Shown here in pieces: positions 8,628 to 17,520 of a stretch of 64,000 nucleotides of DNA. Source of the DNA: Symbiodinium kawagutii (lineage: Eukaryota > Sar > Dinophyceae > Suessiales > Symbiodiniaceae); NCBI GenBank assembly GCA_009767595.1, contig VSDK01023828.1, positions 12,483 through 76,482 on the forward strand. The letters run 5' to 3'. Below the pieces are notes generated by a model, which saw only the letters and a program-made list of their open reading frames with translations, did not search any database and had not been told where the DNA came from. The position numbers and the translations under genes were made by a program. Positions within the stretch are counted from its first letter, which is position 1, and each line of letters starts with the position of its first letter.

Positions 8628-11203
8628 AAAAGGTCAAACTGATGTATACAGCACACCAAGCGTGTGCATATGGCAGCTCTCGACCTAAGTGGACAGTACT
8701 CGCTCATAATCACCCCCTCTTCCGGTCCCTGAACCGGTCATGTCCAGGTGTTTCACATCGACATGAGCATGAACCATGGGGCCTTCTTCGAGACGCAGCA
8801 GGTGTTCGATTTGCTACCAGTGCGGAAACAGCGTACCCTAAAGGTCTTGCGCTAGCAATCGCCAGAGTTTTTGCCAACATCTTGATGCAAGCAGGCTGGG
8901 AACCACCCTTAGAGTCCATGCAGTTTTATACAACTGATGTCACCGTGCAACACATGCGTGCTATCGCTAATGTACAGCCTAAATCATCCAAGCTGCTGCC
9001 ACTTGTTCGTGAGCACAAGCAGGTACTGGTCATCCGGGGCCAGCGTGCAGATTTCGAGAGCACCCCAGTTGCCCCCATGCAGCGGTTGAAATCACCATAT
9101 CACCTCCCATCGTCAATTCAATCGCCTGTCCCTCAGATCCCAGTTGAGGCACAGCTCTTGCGCTTCACGCCACTGCGGTCAAAGGGGGAAAAGATGGATG
9201 AAGCAGTGGAGTCTGATAATGCAGAATTTGAGCAAGCCTGGGGCATCCCTTTTAGCCCATCGGAGTTCATCCAGCAGGCAACCGCCAAGGGCCACCCTTT
9301 GTCCTTTCAAGGAATTTTGCCGAAGGGTCTTCACGAGGCCATTGAATTCAACATGGCGTCAGAGGCACAGCTTAGAGTAGTATCGAGCCGATCCAGTTGC
9401 TTGAGGAAATGGCTCCATTGGACTGAGGAGTTGAAAGATGATGAGCTGGCACTCAAGAGAAACATGCCAGAGCACCTGGCAAAGATCTTGGCTCCAAAAC
9501 GCATTTTGTTGTGGAAACGAATTCTTGAAGACTTGTCTTACCCTGACCAGGATGTTGTTCAGGAGGTCATTGATGGTGCTTTGTTGACTGGTGAAGTCCC
9601 AACAACAGGCATTTTCGAGAAAAAGTTTAAGCCAGCTGATGTGTCAGTTTCGCAGTTGAAATCGTGTAGTGACGAACAGGTCAAGTCCATTTTCTACAGC
9701 GCTCGTTCTTCGGGTTGTGATCACATAGATGCAGAGGTGTATTCGAAAACCCTTGAGGAGTGCAGCAATGGGTGGGCATCCGGCCCAATGGACATACAGG
9801 ACCTTCCCCCGGGGGCCCTTGTCAGTCCCAGGTTTGGTGTGCAGCAGGGGGCGAAGGTGAGATTGATTGACGACCTTTCAGCCAGTGGCATAAATTCCAC
9901 GGTGCAGTGCAATGAATCGCCTAAACCTCAAAACGCCGACGTCATTGGTGCAATCCTCCTAGCCTTTCTGCAACGGTCTAGGGACTCGGGGCTTGTGGGA
10001 AAATCATTCGATTTGAAATCGGCTTACAAACAGCTAGGCATTGCAGAAAGTTCGTTGTGGGCGTCATATGTCTCAGTCTACAACCCAACCAAAAAGAAAC
10101 CTGAGGTTTTCCACCTTAGAGCCATGCCCTTTGGCGCCGCCCGAAGTGTATATTGTTTCCTGCGAGTAGCATACAGCCTATGGTACATAGGAGTTAATGC
10201 CCTTGGTATAGCATGGTCGCATTTCTTTGATGATTTTGTCGCTTTCTCGCCCCCGGACCTCTCAGCCAACACAGAAGCGACAGTGTGTTCACTATTCACT
10301 CTTCTTGGATGGAGGTTTGCGCAGGATGGCAGCAAGTCCCAGAACTTTGCGCAATGCTTTGGGGCGTTGGGTATACAAATCGATCTATCGGATTTTCGCA
10401 ATGGAGTGGTACATTTCTGCAATACAGAGAAACGTGTGGGTGACCTAAAGGAGCTCATAGCCGCCACTTTGGAAAAGAAATCGTTGACAGTCCATGAATC
10501 CCAAAAACTTCGGGGCAAGATGCAATTTGCTGATGGCCAGCTCATGGGACGGATTGGAAGGCTGGGCTTGAAGGCAGTGACCGATCATGCGTTCGTTCAC
10601 GGGGGTGGTGCGCTTGGCGAGGACTGCGTACTAGCTTTGGAAAGATTCATGCGCCACCTTGAAACTGCACAACCTCGCGATTTGAAGGCATCCTCAGGAA
10701 GAACGTGGTTCATTTTCACTGACGCTTGCTACGAGCAGGATGGCGACAACAAGTGTGGCCTGGGTGGAGTTTTGGCCGATCACCATGGAAAGACGGTTGC
10801 TTTCTTTTCAATTTTTCTGTCATCAAATGATGTTTCAACATTGGGCGGTGATAATCGTCGCACTATCATCTTTGAGGCCGAGCTGCTGGCGCTCCTGTTG
10901 TCCTTCTTTGTTTTCCGACACTGGATTGATTCCACTCAAGTGGTTCTGTTTGTTGATAACAATGCAGTTCGCGATGTGTCGATTTCGGGGAAGGCCAGGA
11001 ACACAGTTGGCATGGTTCTCATCGAATCCCTCTTGACTCTCGAGCTTGAATCCAAGATCTTTCCATGGTATGCTCGAGTTCCGTCGCCTTCCAACGTGGC
11101 CGATGGGCCATCAAGAGGACAGATTGAAGAGCTGCTGCGACTCGGGGCTTCTCAGATAGATGTAACCAGGCAAATAGAACAGGTGATGCAGCGACTCAGA
11201 TGA
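8597..11203 (+). CDS. Reverse transcriptase - RNase H of the YR element
   Basis: 868 codons without interruption. The first ~100 residues are the tail of the methyltransferase-like domain; the true start is upstream in the fused frame, since 8597 is only a TTG. RT motifs in order: VRLIDDLSASGIN (about 422), SFDLKSAYKQLGI (about 470), LRAMPFGAARSVY, catalytic FDDF (544-547; variant of YxDD), then LGWRFAQDGSKSQ and KLRGKMQFA of the thumb. RNase H follows with acidic residues D709 (FIFTDACY), E760 (IFEAELLAL) and D787 (LFVDNNAVRD), and ends with GPSRGQ. These enzymes copy element RNA into DNA and degrade the template. The stop lies 12 bases before B1. Confidence 0.92.
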   Translation: MFWATRFWRLKKVKLMYTAHQACAYGSSRPKWTVLAHNHPLFRSLNRSCPGVSHRHEHEPWGLLRDAAGVRFATSAETAYPKGLALAIARVFANILMQAGWEPPLESMQFYTTDVTVQHMRAIANVQPKSSKLLPLVREHKQVLVIRGQRADFESTPVAPMQRLKSPYHLPSSIQSPVPQIPVEAQLLRFTPLRSKGEKMDEAVESDNAEFEQAWGIPFSPSEFIQQATAKGHPLSFQGILPKGLHEAIEFNMASEAQLRVVSSRSSCLRKWLHWTEELKDDELALKRNMPEHLAKILAPKRILLWKRILEDLSYPDQDVVQEVIDGALLTGEVPTTGIFEKKFKPADVSVSQLKSCSDEQVKSIFYSARSSGCDHIDAEVYSKTLEECSNGWASGPMDIQDLPPGALVSPRFGVQQGAKVRLIDDLSASGINSTVQCNESPKPQNADVIGAILLAFLQRSRDSGLVGKSFDLKSAYKQLGIAESSLWASYVSVYNPTKKKPEVFHLRAMPFGAARSVYCFLRVAYSLWYIGVNALGIAWSHFFDDFVAFSPPDLSANTEATVCSLFTLLGWRFAQDGSKSQNFAQCFGALGIQIDLSDFRNGVVHFCNTEKRVGDLKELIAATLEKKSLTVHESQKLRGKMQFADGQLMGRIGRLGLKAVTDHAFVHGGGALGEDCVLALERFMRHLETAQPRDLKASSGRTWFIFTDACYEQDGDNKCGLGGVLADHHGKTVAFFSIFLSSNDVSTLGGDNRRTIIFEAELLALLLSFFVFRHWIDSTQVVLFVDNNAVRDVSISGKARNTVGMVLIESLLTLELESKIFPWYARVPSPSNVADGPSRGQIEELLRLGASQIDVTRQIEQVMQRLR

Positions 11204-11215
11204 CGCGGTTAAATG

Positions 11216-11525
11216 GGGTGGATACAATGCAATGTCACCAGGAGCTTGATCGCTGCCTTTGTCGTGGTCTTTGATTCGCAATGCAATGTTGGACAGAATG
11301 TTTTGCGTATGCAGGATGCACTGCGTCCTTTCGATACCGAACCTTTGAGACGCCCAAGTCTCCGCTGGAAAAAGAGCTGACCGCAGAGTGACACAATGCA
11401 CTAGTGAACTGAAGCTGTTGTTGTGTGAGCTTGGTAGTTTTGGCTTGTTACATGTTACCCTTCGATAGAAGGGCGGAGGATTTTCCGCGATTGCTCGGTG
11501 AAGTGGCTCAAGGGCGTTGTGATAA
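11216..11525 (+). repeat. Split direct repeat B1
   Basis: 310 bases from GGGTGGATACAATGC to GTGATAA, repeated as B2 at 11946-12255 (offset 730; only GCGTATG/GCATATG and ACACAATG/ACGCAATG differences noticed). B1 joins A2 directly at GTGATAA|GCTTGCGG. Confidence 0.93.
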
Positions 11526-11863
11526 GCTTGCGGTCAACTCGTTGATAGCGTCTTATCACCTCGCCCTTGAAGAGCTTGTAAAGCTCGTGCCACTTCACCC
11601 CCTTGTGTCTCCTTTGTCTTCTTGCGATCTGGGATGCATCTTTGTTAAGTGACCGCGGCCTGCCAACAATACGGTTTGCAGAACGAATTCGGGACAACCT
11701 TTTCTTGACACAGTCGAAAGATTTTCTTTGAGCAACCTTTTGTGAGTGCAAGTCAGTGCAATCTTCAAGTGTACACACACGAGCAGTTGAACATCAATAA
11801 GCCCCGCTGTTGGCTCAGGGTGGGCGGTGGGATTTTGCCTTAAATTGAGGCAATTTTTCTCAC
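11526..11863 (+). repeat. Split direct repeat A2
   Basis: 338 bases matching A1 (3427-3766). The B1-A2 junction is the arrangement expected after joining element ends in a circular intermediate, as in other split-direct-repeat elements. It is followed by 82 bases (11864-11945) matching neither A nor B. Confidence 0.93.
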
Positions 11864-11945
11864 CCCCCTCCCACCCTACACAATTTTCAGTGCTGGTCCT
11901 TGACACTGCTTTTTCGACCAGCGCTCTTCGCTTCACTGGAAGCTT

Positions 11946-12255
11946 GGGTGGATACAATGCAATGTCACCAGGAGCTTGATCGCTGCCTTTGTCGTGGTCT
12001 TTGATTCGCAATGCAATGTTGGACAGAATGTTTTGCATATGCAGGATGCACTGCGTCCTTTCGATACCGAACCTTTGAGACGCCCAAGTCTCCGCTGGAA
12101 AAAGAGCTGACCGCAGAGTGACGCAATGCACTAGTGAACTGAAGCTGTTGTTGTGTGAGCTTGGTAGTTTTGGCTTGTTACATGTTACCCTTCGATAGAA
12201 GGGCGGAGGATTTTCCGCGATTGCTCGGTGAAGTGGCTCAAGGGCGTTGTGATAA
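11946..12255 (+). repeat. Split direct repeat B2, right end of the YR element
   Basis: 310 bases matching B1. Homology stops after GTGATAA at 12255, where flanking AACAATGATATTTC begins, marking the right boundary. Confidence 0.93.
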
Positions 12256-12316
12256 AACAATGATATTTCTATTATGTGTACACTATTATTTTATTTCCTA
12301 TGTGACATTGACTTTT

Positions 12317-12346
12317 GCGATCAAAACCATTGTCCCGGGAAATATT
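12317..12346 (+). repeat. Flank repeat, right of the YR element
   Basis: GCGATCAAAACCATTGTCCC and the following GGGAAATATT match 3398-3426 with three or four differences. See the left copy. Confidence 0.7.
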
Positions 12347-12377
12347 AACGACAATATTTCACCCATGTTAATTTTTT

Positions 12378-12600
12378 GAAGCCTTCAGCCCTCCCCTGAA
12401 GCCCCCTTCGCTGAAGCCTGAAGTCTGCTCCTTGAAGCCCGGAAGGGTCCTCCCCCTTAAGCTCCCTCCCCTCAAGCTCTTAAGGGTCCTACCCCTAACT
12501 CCCCGCCCTGAAGCCTTTAAGGGTCCCCCCCCTTTAGCCTCCCCCCCCCCAAGCCTTAAGAGTCCCCCCTCAAGGCCGCCCTGAAGCCTTGCTGAAGGCT
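12378..12600 (+). repeat. Minisatellite of GAAGCC...TTAAGGGTCC units
   Basis: Irregular tandem units containing TGAAGCC, CTTAAGGGTCC and C-runs of five to ten, about 25-40 bases each. The minus-strand Gly/Arg/Leu-rich open frame over it (12368-12715) reflects the repeat. Confidence 0.75.
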
Positions 12601-12673
12601 TCGGACTCCATATGGGTGAAAGCAGGCTGAGTTTGTGGTCACAGTGGTAAAGGGCGAAGCATAGACGCCACTG

Positions 12674-12729
12674 GCCTAAATCGCTATTCCGAGGCGGGTA
12701 AACAGGTTGGCTCATAGAAGTGTTCCTGC
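12674..12729. repeat. Diverged repeat, right copy (partner at 611-670)
   Basis: Matches 611-670 over about 56 bases with scattered differences; see that entry. Confidence 0.5.
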
Positions 12730-13239
12730 ATGCTGGCTGTTTCTGCTGCAGGCGCTTTGGTTGTTTATAGCGACGAACACAGCTTCAAACTTTGCTCTGT
12801 GTTTGTCACTCTTGGTGAAACACGAGGTTTCGCAAGCATTTTCCGGACCATGACGGCGCTTAAAAAACATCATGCTTCACTTTCATATGCAAGTATAATT
12901 ACGTTCAAACGCATTCAACAAACCGGAGCGTCCGTGGCAACAATCGCCTCCCACTTGAAAATCTGGGTGCGTTTTCACTGCTATATTTGTCTGGTATGAC
13001 AGAAACACGAACATTCATCAAACGGATGTCTTTGTCATAGCTCCTGCCACGTCTGAACCCCTGGCCTTGCAACAGTACCGATGCCGCCGCCTTACCTCCC
13101 ACATACTGTACGCTAACTACCGACAAAGTCTGTTTGCCGGGCCATGATGACAAACTCAAGTCGCCACGCTGGCAAACCTCTAATGCATCTGAGTCTTCCT
13201 CTGTGCGTACACAACATCAGCCACCAAGCGGAATCATTC

Positions 13240-13430
13240 TCACTTCTTCATTTTCATCATCTTTTCATTTGTTTTTTGTTTCTCCACCTTCTTCATTTTC
13301 TTCAATCTTCTTCCTCTCATCTTCTTCATCTGCAAATTTCTTCCATCTTCTTCGTCTTCTTCATTTTCATTTTCTAGAAATTCTGCATCTTCTTCACTTT
13401 TCCTCATCTGTTTCATCTTCTTTCGTTTTT
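13240..13430 (+). repeat. TTC/CTTCTTCAT polypyrimidine tract
   Basis: Pyrimidine-rich simple sequence (CTTCTTCATTTTC-like words). The minus strand reads Glu/Lys-rich, an artefact of the repeat. Confidence 0.75.
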
Positions 13431-13787
13431 TTCTCCCACAAAGAACCGCACGAGTCACTCTGGTTTCTATCAGTTCGCCCAATTCAAAATGGAAATGCTG
13501 GAGTTATACATTGTTCCATAGTGTTGATGGTGTTGTCACAAATAGAGCTGTGGCCGTGTGTAAAGTGTTCTGCTAAGAGCCAAAATTGTCATGAATTAAA
13601 GTGCCAAGAAATCACAAGCTATTAAGTTTTCTCCGGGTAGTGCCTATTGCACACGAAATGCAGGTTACTAAATGTCCAGAAAGATTGCATAAGAGATCCA
13701 AAGATCATTAATAGAAAGGTAAGATGACCGTTAGAACCAAACCAAAACCAAGCAAACAGCAAACCAACCACCCAACCAGCAAACCAG

Positions 13788-13839
13788 AAAAAAATTGGTA
13801 CATTTCTCGATTTGTGCGTGTCATCCTTGCGCAGGGGCC

Positions 13840-13871
<32 letters not shown>

Positions 13872-13895
13872 TCGGATGATCCCCGAAGAGAATCC
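13788..13895 (-). ncRNA. U6: U6 spliceosomal snRNA
   Basis: Read on the minus strand, the sequence has a 5' stem-loop with a TTCG loop, then AAAATTGGAACGATACAGAG, AAGATTAGCATGGCCCCTGC and GCAAGGATGACACGCA. These are the hallmark conserved blocks of eukaryotic U6, including the ACAGAGA box that pairs with the 5' splice site and the AGC triad. It ends in a run of seven T (complement of 13788-13794), a typical RNA polymerase III terminator. The length of about 108 fits U6. The product is the catalytic RNA of the spliceosome, consistent with the intron-rich genes here. All conserved motifs are intact, so I call it a gene rather than a pseudogene, although dispersed copies are common. The 5' end is set by homology and could be a few bases off. 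Confidence 0.9.
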
Positions 13896-13947
13896 TGTCG
13901 ACGTTCAGGGCATCAGCATCAATCCTCTCACTTCCTGCTTGTTGAGT
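13896..13947 (-). promoter_or_regulatory. U6: Putative U6 upstream promoter region (inverted copy at 14351-14395)
   Basis: Immediately upstream of U6 on the minus strand lies ACTCAACAAGCAGGAAGTGA followed by GAGGATTGATG, ending with CGTCGACA next to the transcript start. The same block, with one substitution and a 7-9-base deletion, recurs on the opposite strand at 14351-14395, again ending CGTCGACA. Conservation up to the start site suggests a shared Pol III or snRNA promoter, but it could also be an inverted partial duplication. Confidence 0.5.
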
Positions 13948-14350
13948 GGGTGTAGGCCACTATCCATGTACACACGGAACATAGTGCTGGCATCACGGAT
14001 TCAACCAACTGCTGAGTCGATGTGTGCATTGGACAATGTTCTACACAATGAGTTATATGAAGCTATAGGCCGACTGTCGTTGCGTATGCCGGTGCAAAGC
14101 AATGCAAAAGCAATCATAGCCGAAGAAGAGAGGGGGGCAGCAGCCCCTTTCAAGCGAATTGCGCAAGGGGCCCTTCCCAGAGGGCCCCAGTGCAGAAGGA
14201 TTGCCTGGCCAGTGTCAGGTTGCACCCCCTTGCAACGAGTGAAGGTGCCTGTAGCCTGGCGTCGCGCCATGTCAACTGTGCATATTTGAGGTCTCCCCGG
14301 TATGATCCTCCCAAGTGAAAGAATAGTGGACTACACCATTCTCTGCGGTG

Positions 14351-14395
14351 ACTCAACAAGCAGGAAGTGAGAGGATTGATGTTGATGCGTCGACA
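14351..14395 (+). repeat. Inverted copy of the U6 upstream region
   Basis: ACTCAACAAGCAGGAAGTGA and the following bases match the U6 upstream block in reverse orientation over about 36 bases plus GTCGACA. If it is a promoter, it would drive a plus-strand transcript from about 14396. That sequence (CGTAAGCCGAGTGAGAGCGG...) is not recognised and runs into a TTGGTT-rich tract resembling the one after U6. Confidence 0.65.
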
Positions 14396-14599
14396 CGTAA
14401 GCCGAGTGAGAGCGGACGTTTCACCTAGTTAATGTTGCCAGTGCCTATTTGGCCTTGCCTGTTGGTTGTTTCTTTGGGGGTGGTTCTGTTTCTGGTCTTG
14501 TTTGCTGGTTGCTTGGTTTCAGGTCCTCCCCCTTTTTGTTTCGCTTGATTTGGTTAATGGCACTTCTTCTTTCCAATTTGCAGTGTGTACTTGTGACCA

Positions 14600-15220
14600 A
14601 GGCGCCGCCCCACGCAAAAAAAAACATCGGTAGTCTTCCATCACTCACTTTGAGAACCGGATCTCCATTTTGTTGAGGAAGAGAAACTACCTGTTGAAAG
14701 TCCGGAACGTCCATGCCTGGCAGTTTATTCATAAAAGCAAACAGCTCTGGAATCATCTTAATGGGGAAATATACGAGTGAAACATCCCAGGGTAATGCCA
14801 GGAAACAATTGAGTTCTTTGCTGCGCTCTGTATTCTTGGACGTTGAGCGATTATGCAGAATGTCGACAAACTTAGAAACGGTGGGCGGTGTGATGTCAAT
14901 GCCAGCCTGCTGACGTAGTTTCATAGTTGAAAGAGAACAGGGTGGCCACTCACAATGACTTCTCCCAAAATGTCTTTGAAATCTGCAATATCCCTCAGTG
15001 GGACTTGCTCCTTAAAAGGTAGGATTCTCCGCAGAGACTGAAAGAGCGCGGCAATGACTTGAGCCATGCCATCCATTTGTTGCCGCAACAGCGTCCACTT
15101 GAGCTGTTGGAGTTGTGGCAGCACGGCGGCAAAAGAGGCAGTCGTGAGAAGGAATTTAACCAGATGCCGTCTCACGAATGCACTGGCGCTTTGCAAAGTG
15201 ACTAATGTTGTTTTTTTTTC
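14600..15220 (-). pseudogene. Frameshifted coding remnant, function unknown
   Basis: Minus-strand reading from about 15220 gives protein-like sequence (SASAFVRRHLVKFLLTTASF, QLKWTLLRQQMDGMAQVIAA, PLRDIADFKDILGEV) to a TGA at 14921-14923. The overlapping ATG at 14924 opens another frame that continues equally well (RQQAGIDITPPTVSKFVDIL, LPWDVSLVYFPIKMIPELFA, VPDFQQVVSLPQQNGDPV) to about 14630. A single base change would join them. No intron signals separate the frames, so an intron-poor retrocopy with a frameshift is likely. I recognise no family. Confidence 0.45.
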
Positions 15221-15325
15221 TTTTCTTCGTCTTCTTCGTCTTCTTCAATTTCTTCATCTTCATTTTTTTCATCATCTTAGTTCTTCATCTTGTTAATTTT
15301 CTTCATCTTTTTCGTCTTCTTTAGG
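15210..15325 (+). repeat. CTTCTTCGTC/CTTCATC simple repeat
   Basis: About 115 bases of pyrimidine-rich trinucleotide-like repeat, immediately upstream (minus strand) of the coding remnant. Confidence 0.75.
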
Positions 15326-16679
15326 GCAAGCTCATGCAGCCAACTTTGAAGCGGCATCGGCAGACGCCCTGCGTGCTGACTTCGATGTCATCTCGCCCTG
15401 CCCCACGGAAGATTTGGTCCGGGAACTCTTTAAACACTCCATTTGGCCCAAAAAAGGTTGGGGGTTGCCATGGCGGCGGAAACATTTTGGTTCTTGAACT
15501 TAGAGGACATGTGACAATGTGGTTGGCGTCATTGGGCACGACTCTGCACAGAGCCCAACAACCTGTTACAGTTTTCCTTGGCACGGTCACTGGCATCACT
15601 CGACACAGTGCTTGCTGGTGCCCTTGCTACCTGACGGATGGGATTGGTTCTTTTGCAATTTTGTAGGGGGGGGGGCATTCGCCCCCGCTTGCTGCTTTTG
15701 CTGTTCTCTTTCCCACGGATGACGATCTTGCTCTGCAGTGGCGACGACAACCATGTGAACAACGGCTGCAATGTTGAAACGCAATGTTCCTTCTCTTTCT
15801 CAACATTTGCTGCCGGCGTACTCGTATCGTCCCTTCCGTCCGGATCCCAATTGATGGCGATTTACCTACCTTCTGGGCAAGGATGCACTGCAGAAGGCCA
15901 TAAGTACAGTCCTGACCGCACTTCTGCCTTAATCGCGCGGGCTTGCTGGTGACATTTTATGTATAGCTACAGATGAACTTGCTCAGTGGAAGTTTTAGCT
16001 TCCCTTGACAGGGGCAGGGGTGCGTCTATGGCAGCATCCCTGTTTTCCATGGGGGACAGCGGTGTCTTGACAAGCTCTGTGCCTTTGAAGGACGCTTGGC
16101 CTTCGCTCTGCAATTACCACCCATCCTTCAGGCACGGTGCTTGACGACGCTGCTGGACCCCTTTGTCCTCCTGCTACACCGGTCACTTGTTGGGTGACCA
16201 TCCACTTTTGCTCTTGTACTTAGTGTGATCTCTCGAGCTTCTTTTGCAATTTGCACCTTTGGATATTGATAGCTCTGCTGGTCACTATTTGCGAAGCGAC
16301 ATTGATAATGGCGCTATGGCATTTCGTGTCTAATGTCTTCGATCTCGAATGTGGGCTACACTGATTGGGATCTTTGAAGCAGTTGCTAAGGGTATGCGCC
16401 ATTTCTGTGAACGCACGAATGTGACGACGAACGCAATTGCGCACTTTGCTTTGTGTTTGCCACTCTTATGCAGTTTTACTGATACTTCTGCTGGTCCTTG
16501 CAGTGACGCCAGGTTACACCTTCATCCTCGGACTCTGGACACGTTTTTGCCGCCTTTCTGTACAATGTTCTCTTCAGTTTCACAGTAGGCTAGTTAATGC
16601 ACCATCATGGATTGGGATCTATGATTTTTTTATACTTGTTACATGTGACCGCTGCCACAGTCCGCAAGCGGCGCCTTCG
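15326..16679. other. Stretch without a supported gene
   Basis: Short open frames occur on both strands. On the minus strand, 15321-15599 reads protein-like in places (PVTVPRKTVTGCWALC, QPPTFFGPNGVFKEFPDQIF) and may be further remnant of the neighbouring minus-strand pseudogene. No recognisable motif. A diverged repeat of 12766-12812 lies at 16425-16472. Confidence 0.3.
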
Positions 16680-17230
16680 GAGAAAAAAAGACGAAGAAAA
16701 GAAAAAAGAGGAAGAAGATGAAGGAGATGAAGAAGACGAAGAGGGTGAAGAAGACGAAGAAGATGAAGGAGGTTTTGAAGCTGAAGAGGATGAGAAGAAG
16801 ATGAAGAAGATGAAGAAACTAAAGGAGATGAAGAAGATGAAGAAGATGAAGAGGAGGAAGAACGAGGCAGAAGAGGAAGAAGATGAAGAAGATGAAGGAG
16901 ATGAAGAAGATGAAGACGTTGAACCCGGTGTCGAAAACGATGAACGAAAAGGTTAACGAAGCTGAAGGCGGAGAACAAGAATCAAGAAGAGAAAGGAGAT
17001 CTGGGGAACCAAGGCAAACAAGGAGATCAAGAATTTGAAGAAGATGAAGAAGGTAAAGGATGAAACATATGAAGAAATGAGGGAGAAAAGGCGAAGAAGA
17101 TGAAGAAGATGAAAAAGATGAAGAAGATGAAGAAGATGAAGAAGATGAAAAGGATGAAAAGGATGATGAAGATAGAAGATGAAGAAGATGAAGAAGATCA
17201 TGAAGGAATTGCGGAAAATCAAGGATGTGA
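16680..17230 (+). repeat. Long GAAGAAGATGAAG polypurine tract
   Basis: About 550 bases almost purely purine on the plus strand, mostly GAAGATGAAGAA with irregular interruptions. It reads as acidic/lysine protein on the plus strand and Leu/Ser/His on the minus. I regard it as simple-sequence DNA with a possible triplex or strand-asymmetry effect. Confidence 0.85.
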
Positions 17231-17280
17231 ACATCTCACCTTACAGAGAAACCCTTCACTCAGACGCTCTTGGGAATTGC

Positions 17281-17288
17281 AGTGATGG

Positions 17289-17322
<34 letters not shown>

Positions 17323-17520
17323 GGTGATGATGATGATGATGATCATGATGATGATGATGATGATGATGATTTTCATAATGTTGAATGATGATTGATGATT
17401 GATTGGGGAGTGATGATTGATGATTGGGGAGTGATGATTGATGATGAAGATGAAGATGAACATGATGATGGTGGGGATGATGGTGATGATGATGATGATG
17501 ATGATAGTGATATTTGAGGA
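17281..17520 (+). repeat. GATGAT simple repeat with ATTGGGGAGTGATG units
   Basis: (GAT)n runs at about 17287-17371, then three short units containing GATTGATGATTGGGGAGTGA, then more GATGAT to 17513. Confidence 0.85.

Larger units (their letters stand above)
3427..12255 (+). mobile_element. Tyrosine-recombinase retrotransposon with split direct repeats
   Basis: An 8.8-kb element with the A1 - genes - B1 A2 B2 terminal layout known from PAT-like, Ngaro and VIPER-type YR retrotransposons: A1 3427-3766, B1 11216-11525, A2 11526-11863, B2 11946-12255. A1 and A2 are nearly identical (one 2-base indel and a few substitutions noticed). B1 and B2 differ by only a couple of bases, so insertion is fairly recent. 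Gene order on the plus strand is tyrosine recombinase, gag-like zinc-knuckle protein, C5-methyltransferase-like domain, reverse transcriptase plus RNase H. There is no LTR, DDE integrase or obvious target duplication, as expected for YR elements, which integrate by recombination. Two in-frame TGA codons and two single-base-type frameshifts show this copy is probably inactive, or relies on recoding. An 82-base spacer between A2 and B2 is unusual. Confidence 0.9.
12601..13787. other. Stretch without a supported gene
   Basis: Holds the right copy of a diverged repeat (12674-12729). A segment near 12766-12812 resembles 16425-16472: both carry GACGAAC followed by ACTTTGCTcTGTGTTTG, and end CACTCTT. 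A TTC-rich polypyrimidine tract lies at about 13240-13430, and an AACC-rich tract at 13735-13787 just beyond the U6 gene. No coding region with recognisable motifs. Confidence 0.4.

Noticed and set aside
3427..12255. Interpretation as an LTR retrotransposon
   Set aside because: Repeats are split (A1...B1 A2 B2) rather than terminal and contiguous, there is no DDE integrase or protease motif, and a tyrosine recombinase is present.
14200..14350. Possible U1 or SRP-like RNA between the inverted repeats
   Set aside because: Short resemblances (GGGGAGA, GGTGCCTGTAG) occur, but the required conserved 5' end of U1 and the SRP Alu-domain layout are absent.
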